DNA of 64,000 nucleotides, taken from Intestinimonas sp052065695 (GTDB lineage Bacteria > Bacillota > Clostridia > Oscillospirales > Oscillospiraceae). The notes under the pieces were generated by a model. It had not been told where the DNA came from, did not search any database, and saw only the letters and a program-made list of their open reading frames with translations. Positions 47,677 through 54,050 of the stretch are shown here, in pieces (within the stretch, counting starts at the first letter, position 1; every line of letters starts with the position of its first letter). The stretch lies in assembly GCF_052065695.1 (NCBI RefSeq), contig NZ_JBQHTM010000008.1, positions 30,866 to 94,865 of the forward strand, in the 5' to 3' direction. The translations under genes and the position numbers were made by a program.

Positions 47677-48471
47677 TCATTTCCCCTGGAACTGGGCCTT
47701 GCGCTTCTCCATAAAGGCCTTGCAGCCCTCCTGGAAGTCCATGGAGGCGGCGCACTCCCGCTGGGTGGGCACCTCCGTCTCGGCCAGCCACTGCTTGTAG
47801 TCGCTGTAACTGGCGGCGTAGAGCTGCTTTTTGATATTTTTATACGAGACAAGGGGCCCCGCGGCCAGCTTTTTCGCAAAGGCCATAGTCACCTCGTCCA
47901 GCTCATCCACGGTGGTCACCTTGTAGGCCAGGCCCAGCGCCTTGGCCTCCTGGGCGTCCACGGGCCGCCCGGTGGCCGCCAGCTCCATGGTGCGGGCGGT
48001 CCCGATACTCTTGGCCAGCAGATAAGTGGCGCCGGTGTCGGGCACCAGGCCCAGATTCACAAAGGCCAGGATGAATTTCGCGTTATCGGCGCAGATCATG
48101 AAGTCGCCGGCCAGGGCCAGGCTCACACCGGCCCCCGCCGCCGCACCGCACACCGAGGTGATGACCATCTTGCTCATGCGCTTGATGCCGTCGGCCACGC
48201 CGCCCACCTTGCTGATGAGCCCGTCCATGTTGACCTCGCCGCCGGCCTGGATCAGCTGATAGAAGTAGCCGATGTCCCCGCCTGCGGAGAAGGCCTTCCT
48301 GCTGCCCTTGAGTACGACCACCCGCACCGCCGGGTCCTGCTCCGCCGCGTCCACCACATACTGGAGCTCGTCCGCCATCTGCTCATCAATGGCGTTGAGG
48401 TTCTTCAGGTAGTCCATGGTGATAACCGCGATGCCGTCTTCCACGGTGTAGATCAGCTTCTTCAGTTCCAT
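47677..48471 (-). CDS. Enoyl-CoA hydratase/isomerase (crotonase), PaaG-like
   Basis: 264 residues. The oxyanion-hole segments are SAGGDI (about 61-66) and CGAAAGAGVSLALAGD (about 107). The catalytic region reads FVNLGLVPDTGATYLL; the Pro-Asp-x-Gly pattern with Asp replaces the second Glu of classical crotonase and is seen in isomerases such as PaaG (1,2-epoxyphenylacetyl-CoA isomerase), so an isomerase rather than a hydratase is likely. It is about 50 bases upstream of the CoA-transferase genes, in the same direction, with no terminator between. Substrate unknown; a double-bond shift in an unsaturated acyl-CoA is the cautious guess. Confidence 0.88.
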   Translation of the reverse strand: MELKKLIYTVEDGIAVITMDYLKNLNAIDEQMADELQYVVDAAEQDPAVRVVVLKGSRKAFSAGGDIGYFYQLIQAGGEVNMDGLISKVGGVADGIKRMSKMVITSVCGAAAGAGVSLALAGDFMICADNAKFILAFVNLGLVPDTGATYLLAKSIGTARTMELAATGRPVDAQEAKALGLAYKVTTVDELDEVTMAFAKKLAAGPLVSYKNIKKQLYAASYSDYKQWLAETEVPTQRECAASMDFQEGCKAFMEKRKAQFQGK

Positions 48472-48582
48472 TTTTACCCTGCTCCTTTCACAAGCTTACT
48501 CAGATCTGGGTTTCCGGTAACACCGGGCCTTACACTTAAAGGCTACCACTTTGTATTGTGAAAATCAATCATTTTTACCTGT

Positions 48583-48588
48583 ATTATA
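48583..48588 (-). promoter_or_regulatory. TATAAT -10 box for the crotonase operon
   Basis: Perfect TATAAT on the minus strand in a very AT-rich stretch, 112 bases before the crotonase start; the -35 region is weak. Confidence 0.4.
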
Positions 48589-48692
48589 AAAAATATATTT
48601 GTATAAAATAATGAATTTTGGCCTGGGGATTGCATCCATTCAAAATGAAACTAAGAATTTCTCATTTTTACCCTTTCCCTCATTTGCCGTCG

Positions 48693-48742
48693 AAAAAGCC
48701 GGACGGGCGGATATGGAAGAACCGTATCCGCCCGTCCGGCTT
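48693..48742 (-). terminator. Terminator of the SGNH-sigV-rsiV operon
   Basis: A long stem, AGCCGGACGGGCGGATA with TATCCGCCCGTCCGGCT, followed on the minus strand by five T (48693-48697). Confidence 0.9.
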
Positions 48743-48760
48743 GGAGGCAGAAATATTGGA

Positions 48761-49615
48761 TCAATCACCAGATTGGATGACGAACTCCTGATTGCCCATG
48801 GAACCAGGGCCCAGCTCGTACTTCTCAAAGACCACCACGGGGAGCCCATCTTCATTGAGGTAGAAGGGTTGGTCCTCCTCAATGCCCTGGAAGCCGCCCT
48901 GCTCGGCGGTCCAGTAGATGTTGTCCGGGTCCTGGGACCGCTCCTCGATCTGCTGGGCCACCTGGGTGTTGACGATCTCCATCCAGTTGGGTCCCAGCAG
49001 GTCCCGGAGGCTGAGCTCCTTGCCCGTCTCCAGGTCGATGTTGTAGGTGTAGAACTCGGTGTAGGCGCTGGCCCGGGTCTCGGTCTTCTCCACCACGAAG
49101 GAGAGGTACTGGTCGGTCTGACACTTGACCTCGTAGTCCACGTCGATGATGACCGGCATATAGTCCTTGGGGTCGCCGTCGGTGGCCACATAGGCCTCCT
49201 TGGCCTCCCGCGCCCGCTCCTCAGCCTCGGCGATGACGGACTGGATGCGGGCGGAGATCTCCTGATTGATCTTCTGCTCCAGCTCGGTGTGGCCGGTGTG
49301 CTCCAGGGCCGGGAGCCGTACATCGATGACCCGGTCGTCGTCGTTGACGGTGTACTCGGTGACAGTGACGATTCTGGCCAGGCTGCCCAGCACCGGCACC
49401 TCGTACACCGCCTGTGCAAAGCTGGGGCTGCCGTTGACCAGCAGCACGAAGCAGGCGCAGCTGGCCAGGGCGGTGGCCAGGCTCCGGCGCAGGGTCCGAC
49501 GGTGCTTCCGCTGCCGGTCCCCCTCCCGGATGGCGGCGCGCACCATAAAGGAGAGTTCCTCCGGCGTCTCCTGAGCCCGATAGCGGGCCCTGGCCCGTTC
49601 CATTTCAGGGTGCAT
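48761..49615 (-). CDS. rsiV: RsiV-like anti-sigma factor with DUF3298 domain
   Basis: 284 residues, almost the same as B. subtilis RsiV (285). A cytoplasmic N-terminal part (1-43) would bind the sigma factor; one transmembrane segment spans about 45-61, ending in SPSFAQA, a good signal-peptidase site; the outer part has a DUF4163-like and then a DUF3298 domain (YNIDLETGKELSLRDLLG, about 190-275). In Bacillus RsiV is the lysozyme receptor: lysozyme binding allows signal-peptidase then RasP cleavage, freeing SigV. The ATG lies 11 bases inside the sigV-like gene, so the two are coupled. The lysozyme role here is inference from family and layout. Confidence 0.85.
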   Translation of the reverse strand: MHPEMERARARYRAQETPEELSFMVRAAIREGDRQRKHRRTLRRSLATALASCACFVLLVNGSPSFAQAVYEVPVLGSLARIVTVTEYTVNDDDRVIDVRLPALEHTGHTELEQKINQEISARIQSVIAEAEERAREAKEAYVATDGDPKDYMPVIIDVDYEVKCQTDQYLSFVVEKTETRASAYTEFYTYNIDLETGKELSLRDLLGPNWMEIVNTQVAQQIEERSQDPDNIYWTAEQGGFQGIEEDQPFYLNEDGLPVVVFEKYELGPGSMGNQEFVIQSGD

Positions 49616-50111
49616 AGTCGATCTCCTCTCCAGTCATGTCCTTGAGCTTTCGGATGGCCTTGTAGAGCCGGGACTTCACCGTGTTCAGGTTGGCCCCGGT
49701 AGCCTGGGCGATCTCCTCCAGCTTCATGTCCTCAAAGTAACGCAGCTTGATGACGGTCTGTTCCGGGAAGGACAGCCGGTCGATGGCGTCATAGAGGTCC
49801 AGCCGCTCCCCCGGGTCCCGGGGCTCCTCCGCCCGGTCCACCATCACGTCCTCCAGGGACACCAGGTTGCGATTCCGCCGGAAGTGGTTCATGGCCTCGT
49901 TGATGAGGATGCGGTAGAACCAGGTCTTGAGATAGGCCGGCTCCCGGACGCTGTCCACCTTGCTGAGGGCCTTCACGATGGCCTCCTGGACCACATCCAT
50001 GGCCGCATCCCGGTTTTTGACATAACTCATCGCCAGGCGGTAAAAATCCGTCTGTCCGTTGAGAATATGCTCCACCAGCAATTGGCGGTTGTCCGGGACG
50101 TTCTGTCTCAA
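49605..50111 (-). CDS. sigV: ECF-type RNA polymerase sigma factor, SigV-like
   Basis: 168 residues, normal for an ECF sigma factor. Region 2 (about 20-85) has DVVQEAIVKALSKVDSVREP for -10 binding and melting, and region 4 (about 108-160) FPEQTVIKLRYFEDMKLEEI and NTVKSRLYKAIRKLK for -35 binding. It starts at TTG 50111, with AAGGAAG some 13 bases before. It overlaps its anti-sigma factor gene and follows the SGNH gene after 21 bases, all on one strand. A promoter of ECF type sits in front of the SGNH gene, so the operon is probably self-activated. Confidence 0.92.
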   Translation of the reverse strand: MRQNVPDNRQLLVEHILNGQTDFYRLAMSYVKNRDAAMDVVQEAIVKALSKVDSVREPAYLKTWFYRILINEAMNHFRRNRNLVSLEDVMVDRAEEPRDPGERLDLYDAIDRLSFPEQTVIKLRYFEDMKLEEIAQATGANLNTVKSRLYKAIRKLKDMTGEEIDYAP

Positions 50112-50132
50112 GGGGATGGCAGCTTCCTTCCG

Positions 50133-51041
50133 TTATGAGGTCTCCGACGCCGCGGTATGGGTCCGGAGGTAGTCGGCCCAGCGCTGATAGCCGGCCTTGG
50201 TAAGGTGGACCCCGTCCACGCTCTCATCCGCCGGCAGGGCGTCGTTTTCGTCGGCCAGGGCGGCGTGGGCGTCCACCAGGTAGACCCCCTTCTCCCCGGC
50301 CAGCTGGGCGATGAGGTCGTTGTAGACGGCGATCTTCTCATTTTTCAGCCACTCATGGCTCTCCGACTTCTCCGCCGTCACCGGCAGCAGGGTCTGGAGA
50401 TAGATCTGGGCGTCCGGCTGGGCCGCCCGGACCAGATCGATGAGCTGGGCATAGCAGTTGTAGAACCGCTGGTCGTTGTACCAGCCCAGCTCATTGATGC
50501 CCAGCAGGATGTAGACCTTGCCGTAGGATCGCTTCCCCAGGGCCTCCAGAGGGGTGTACTTCTGACCGTTCAGCCGGATCACCTTGTCGGTGCGGACGGA
50601 CTGGACGGTGAGACCCTTGTAGGAGAGGTTGGCCGGCCCCCGGATGTCACTGTACAGCAGCAGGCCGTCGGTGAGGGAATCCCCCAAAAAGGCGGCATCC
50701 TCGAACCAGTCGTTTTCCACCCGCTCCCTCTCGGGCACAGGGGCGGTATAGTCATAGCCCTGGGCGGCGTCCGTTTCCGCCGGGACAGCGGCAGTCTCTG
50801 CCGTGGAAGGCGTCACGGGCACGGGAGCGGTCACTGTGGGGGCCACGGTCTCCACGGCGGTCTCCTGCCGCTCCACCTTCTGCCGGGGCAGGTCATCTGT
50901 ATCGTGACGGGCGCTCACATGGGCGGAGAGCACCGACCAGCTTCCGGCCAGCAGCAGCGCCAGGAGCAGCACGGCGGCGGGCAGGCGCAGCGCTGGGGCG
51001 GTCCGCACCTTCCGTTGGCAGCGTTTCGGCTGATAGCCCAT
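50133..51041 (-). CDS. Membrane-anchored SGNH/GDSL hydrolase
   Basis: 302 residues. A short basic N-terminus, one transmembrane segment (about 20-40), a Pro/Thr/Val-rich stalk (55-100) and an outer SGNH domain. Block I is FLGDSLTDG with Ser122, block III GINELGW with Asn183, block V DGVHL with Asp276 and His279; all catalytic residues are present. The family includes esterases and peptidoglycan O-acetyl transferases/esterases such as the C-terminal half of OatA. Start ATG 51041 follows AAGGAGGGG. First gene of the sigV-rsiV operon, which points to a cell-wall acetylation job in lysozyme defence; that is inference. Confidence 0.88.
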   Translation of the reverse strand: MGYQPKRCQRKVRTAPALRLPAAVLLLALLLAGSWSVLSAHVSARHDTDDLPRQKVERQETAVETVAPTVTAPVPVTPSTAETAAVPAETDAAQGYDYTAPVPERERVENDWFEDAAFLGDSLTDGLLLYSDIRGPANLSYKGLTVQSVRTDKVIRLNGQKYTPLEALGKRSYGKVYILLGINELGWYNDQRFYNCYAQLIDLVRAAQPDAQIYLQTLLPVTAEKSESHEWLKNEKIAVYNDLIAQLAGEKGVYLVDAHAALADENDALPADESVDGVHLTKAGYQRWADYLRTHTAASETS

Positions 51042-51076
51042 GCGTCTCCCCTCCTTTTCTGTCTTTCTGTATGTTA

Positions 51077-51103
51077 GACGGAGGGGCGGGCGGAAAGTTT
51101 TCA
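51077..51103 (-). promoter_or_regulatory. ECF-type promoter for SGNH-sigV-rsiV
   Basis: On the minus strand TGAAAAC (51097-51103), 16 bases, CGTCTAA (CGTC at 51077-51080). The AAC...CGTC pattern with 16-17 spacing is that of SigM/SigV-type promoters in Bacillus. It lies 36 bases before the SGNH start. A further TGAAACTTT copy at 51114-51122 has no matching -10. Confidence 0.6.
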
Positions 51104-51202
51104 CGGGGGAGAAAAAGTTTCAGGTCGGCATGAGGGCGCATTTGGGAAGCCGCGCCCTACAAAAGCGCCGCTTTTGCGGGGACCCCGCACCTCCGGATTG
51201 CA

Positions 51203-51227
51203 AAAAATGCGGCTACACCGCATTTTT
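51203..51227. terminator. Terminator-like hairpin upstream of the SGNH operon
   Basis: AAAAATGCGG pairs with CCGCATTTTT around CTACA. It lies between the tRNA terminator and the SGNH promoter and may insulate the operon. Confidence 0.5.
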
Positions 51228-51274
51228 GTGGTGGAGGCAGCGCGTTCTCGCCAAAGGACAGTGGTCTTGATATG

Positions 51275-51307
51275 AAAAAAACGGACTGCATAAGCAGTCC
51301 GTTTTTT
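51275..51307. terminator. Terminator of tRNA-Gly
   Basis: AAAAAACGGACTGC pairs with GCAGTCCGTTTTTT (14 base pairs) three bases from the tRNA 3' end. Confidence 0.9.
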
Positions 51308-51309
51308 GC

Positions 51310-51385
51310 TGGAGCAGGTGACGAGGCTCGAACTCGCTACCTCCACCTTGGCAAGGTGGCGCTCTACCAGATGAGCTACACCTGC
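51310..51385 (-). tRNA. tRNA-Gly (GCC)
   Basis: 76 bases on the minus strand fold as a full cloverleaf: acceptor GCAGGTG/CACCTGC, D-arm GCTC/GAGC, anticodon stem CCACC/GGTGG with loop TTGCCAA (anticodon GCC), T-arm GCGAG-TTCGAGC-CTCGT and an encoded CCA end. It has its own consensus promoter and terminator. Confidence 0.96.
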
Positions 51386-51399
51386 AAGCGACAAATGAT

Positions 51400-51428
51400 A
51401 TTATAGCCACACCTGCCGCTTCTGTCAA
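51400..51428 (-). promoter_or_regulatory. Consensus promoter for tRNA-Gly
   Basis: Minus strand TTGACA (51423-51428), 17 bases, TATAAT (51400-51405), a perfect match, 15 bases before the tRNA. Confidence 0.85.
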
Positions 51429-51437
51429 TAGTTTTTT

Positions 51438-52562
51438 TCAATTTTCCGCATTTTCTTCTGTGGGGATGGCCGCCTCGCCGCAGACGGGGTATTCCCCCTC
51501 CGGCCAGGTATAGCCCGCCTGGGCCATCTGGGCATCGGTGAGGAGGATGCCCTCCTCCCGGGAGGGGTCCACATGGAAGCTCCCCTCCCCCAGGGTGACG
51601 ATGGTCCAGAAGTGATGTACTCCGCCCAGATCCCCCTCCACCACCTGACAGGGCAGCTCCGTGAGGTCGCACAGCTCCTTATAGGCCAGGGCCATGCCCT
51701 CGCTGTCGGCAGCTCCCTCCACCAGAGCGTGGTAGGCGGTAGCCCCCGCCGCCTCGTCGGCTCTGGCGCGCTCCCCCAGGGCGCTGAAGAGCACCGAGGC
51801 CAACACCCGGTCGGCAAGGCCGGTGCGGTAGGGCTCCACCAGGTCGGTGGCGGCGTCCTCCAGCTGCACCCGCTTGCCCTGGAGGGTCCTGGCGTCCTCG
51901 GGATAGGTGAGGAGGACCTCCACCACCCGCCGGCTCCCCTCATCGGGGTACAGGTTCACCTGGGCCTCCGGCATGCCCAGGGCGGCGGCGGGCAGATCGT
52001 AGTAGGCCTCCCGGATGAGGTCACGGATATAGTCGGCGTCCTGGGTCTCGTCGAAGTAGTTGATCTGAAAGACCGTCTCGGGGACGAAGCCGTCCAGGGC
52101 GTCCAGCAGCTCGGCCCGGATGGCGCCGCTGCCGGTGACGGTGGTGACGGCGGCGATCTGCTCCGCCGAGCGCCGGTAGTCGATGGTGATGGTTGCCTCG
52201 TAGTAGGAGACCATGCGGGCAAAGCTGTGCTGGATGCGGTCCACGGCGTAGGCCCCCAGGGGGTCGGAGTGGCTGATCTCGTCGCAGGCCCGGGTGAGCT
52301 GCTCCTCCACGTCTCCCTTCCAGTTCCGCAGGCGGATGACGCCCTCCTCCTGGCCGGCCTTCACCTGGGCCAGAATGGCGCTCTGGAGCTCGGAGTAGGT
52401 CTCCGCCCACACGGCGTTGGAGTCGTCCTCGGCCACGCTGAGCCGGACGTGGGGCTCCACCGACTGGTACTCCCGCTCCAGCATGGCCGAGCAGCCGCTG
52501 AGGAGCACCAGGGCCGTGAGTCCCAGGGCGGCGAAGCGCCCCTTAATAGCCCAGGTCCTCAT
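51438..52562 (-). CDS. Lipoprotein with degenerate transglutaminase-like domain
   Basis: 374 residues. The signal sequence ends in lipobox LLSGC (Cys24), so it is anchored to the outer face of the membrane. The C-terminal third looks like a transglutaminase fold: AADSEGMALAYKEL, PCQVVEGDLGGVHHFW and GSFHVDPS align with the Cys, His and Asp motifs, yet the position of the catalytic Cys (usually GxCxGYA) is Ser. So it may be a binding pseudo-enzyme. The central part is unrecognised. It overlaps the LUD gene by 20 bases and ends the parC-yitT-LUD run; the tRNA promoter follows. Confidence 0.8.
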   Translation of the reverse strand: MRTWAIKGRFAALGLTALVLLSGCSAMLEREYQSVEPHVRLSVAEDDSNAVWAETYSELQSAILAQVKAGQEEGVIRLRNWKGDVEEQLTRACDEISHSDPLGAYAVDRIQHSFARMVSYYEATITIDYRRSAEQIAAVTTVTGSGAIRAELLDALDGFVPETVFQINYFDETQDADYIRDLIREAYYDLPAAALGMPEAQVNLYPDEGSRRVVEVLLTYPEDARTLQGKRVQLEDAATDLVEPYRTGLADRVLASVLFSALGERARADEAAGATAYHALVEGAADSEGMALAYKELCDLTELPCQVVEGDLGGVHHFWTIVTLGEGSFHVDPSREEGILLTDAQMAQAGYTWPEGEYPVCGEAAIPTEENAEN

Positions 52563-53130
52563 CCACCAGCACCACTTCCATGTCCATGCTGGTGGGCTTC
52601 TCCCAGTACACCACCAGGGCCCGGCAGATGCGCTCGGGGCTCTTGCAGTCGTAACAGCGGTCGCCCTTGGCGGCGCAGGGGGTCTTGCGGTTCAGGCGCT
52701 GGGCGCTCTTGGGGGCGGCGATGTTCCGGGCCCGCCAGAGGGCGGCGTCGTAGTCAGGGGCCACCTTGTTCCGGCCCACGATGAAGTACACCTTCTCGTG
52801 GCCGAAGAGCCCCGAGGCCACCCGGTTGCCGGTGCCGTCGATGTTGATGAGCTCCCCGGTCTCGGCGGCGCCGTTCACCGAGGTGAGGTAGACCTGGGCC
52901 CCGGCGGCCTCCTGGAGGGTGCTCCCGCCCCAGTGCCAGAGGACGGTGTTGTGCTTGGCCAGCCGCTCCCCCAGCCCCATCTCCTGGACGGTGACGGAGC
53001 CGCCGATGCCGATGGTCTTGCCGTCCAGGGCGGCGTCTAAGTAATCGGCGGCCTGGGCCGCCGTGTCGAAGCGGGAGACGGCAAAGCCCTCCGCCTCCAG
53101 GCTCTTCTGCAACTTTTCGAGATCTGCCAT
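52543..53130 (-). CDS. LUD-domain protein (lactate utilisation family)
   Basis: 195 residues. The LUD fold is marked by GKTIGIGGSVTVQEMGL, WHWGG, YLTSVNGAAETGELINIDGT and GRNKVAPDY. A C-terminal segment with CAAKGDRCYDCKSPERIC has four Cys that could bind a metal or cluster. Related stand-alone proteins occur with LutABC lactate oxidation genes, but none is here, so the role is open. ATG 53130 with GAAGGG six bases before it. Between a YitT-type membrane protein and a lipoprotein in one tight run. Confidence 0.87.
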   Translation of the reverse strand: MADLEKLQKSLEAEGFAVSRFDTAAQAADYLDAALDGKTIGIGGSVTVQEMGLGERLAKHNTVLWHWGGSTLQEAAGAQVYLTSVNGAAETGELINIDGTGNRVASGLFGHEKVYFIVGRNKVAPDYDAALWRARNIAAPKSAQRLNRKTPCAAKGDRCYDCKSPERICRALVVYWEKPTSMDMEVVLVDEDLGY

Positions 53131-53149
53131 AAGACACCCTTCTTTCACA

Positions 53150-54019
53150 TCACAAGTCGTTTTGCTGATATTCCCGAAACCCCTCGCCCATGACGTCGTG
53201 GGCGTCGCAGACGATGAGGAAGGCGGCGGGGTCCACCTCCTTGACCATGCGCTTCATGGCCACGATCTGCCGCTGCTTGAAGGCGCACATGAGCACCTCC
53301 TTGTCCTCTCCCGACCAGGCGCCCCGGCCCTGGAGGATGGTGACCCCCCGGTCCAGGTCCCGGATGAGCTTCTGAGCGATGGCCTGGGGGTCCTGGCTGA
53401 TGATATAGGCCACCTTGGCGGTGTCCAGGCCGTAGAGGACCACGTCCATCACCTTGGAGGAGAGGAAGAGGGCCACCAGGCCGTAGAGGGCGCTGTACAC
53501 GTTGCCGAAGGCCAGGGCCACCGCCACGATGACCACCAGGTCGATGGCCATGAGGAGCTTGCCCATGGGCAGCCAGGCCAGCTTCAGCTTCAGCAGCCGG
53601 GCGATGAGGTCGGTGCCGCCGGTGGTGGCGCCCTGGAGGAAGACGATGCCCAGGGAGCCCCCCATGAGCACGCCGCCGTAGATGGTGGCCAGCATGGGGT
53701 CCATAGGCTGGAAGGTATAGAGGGCGTGGAGCACGTCGATGGCCAGGGAGGAGACGAACATGGCGTAGAGGGAGGAGAGGAGCAGGTGGCCCCCCAGCAG
53801 CCGCCACCCCAGCAGGAAGAGGGGGGCGTTGAGGATGATGACCACGGTGCCGATGGGGGCCCAGGGCAGGAAGGCGTTGATGATCTGGGCCACGCCGGTG
53901 ATGCCGCCGAAGCCGATCTGGTTGGGCTCGTAGCACCAGTTGAAGCCCACGGCGTAGATCGCCGACGCCAGGGTGATCCACACATAGGCCAGCAGGGTCT
54001 TGCGCAGGGTCTTTTTCAT
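53150..54019 (-). CDS. YitT-family membrane protein (DUF161 and DUF2179)
   Basis: 289 residues. Five or six transmembrane helices (about 12-205) with the family start YVWITLASAIYAVGFNWCYE then PNQIGFGGITGVAQI, and a C-terminal cytoplasmic DUF2179 domain (about 215-285, GVTILQGRGAWSGEDKEVLM and DPAAFLIVCDAHDVMGEGF). Function unknown in Firmicutes; the soluble domain resembles small ligand-binding modules. It starts 31 bases after the parC stop and its stop is 19 bases before the LUD gene, so they are probably co-transcribed. Confidence 0.93.
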   Translation of the reverse strand: MKKTLRKTLLAYVWITLASAIYAVGFNWCYEPNQIGFGGITGVAQIINAFLPWAPIGTVVIILNAPLFLLGWRLLGGHLLLSSLYAMFVSSLAIDVLHALYTFQPMDPMLATIYGGVLMGGSLGIVFLQGATTGGTDLIARLLKLKLAWLPMGKLLMAIDLVVIVAVALAFGNVYSALYGLVALFLSSKVMDVVLYGLDTAKVAYIISQDPQAIAQKLIRDLDRGVTILQGRGAWSGEDKEVLMCAFKQRQIVAMKRMVKEVDPAAFLIVCDAHDVMGEGFREYQQNDL

Positions 54020-54050
54020 AACTACCTCCAGAGGGAGTTGGGATCTTCCA

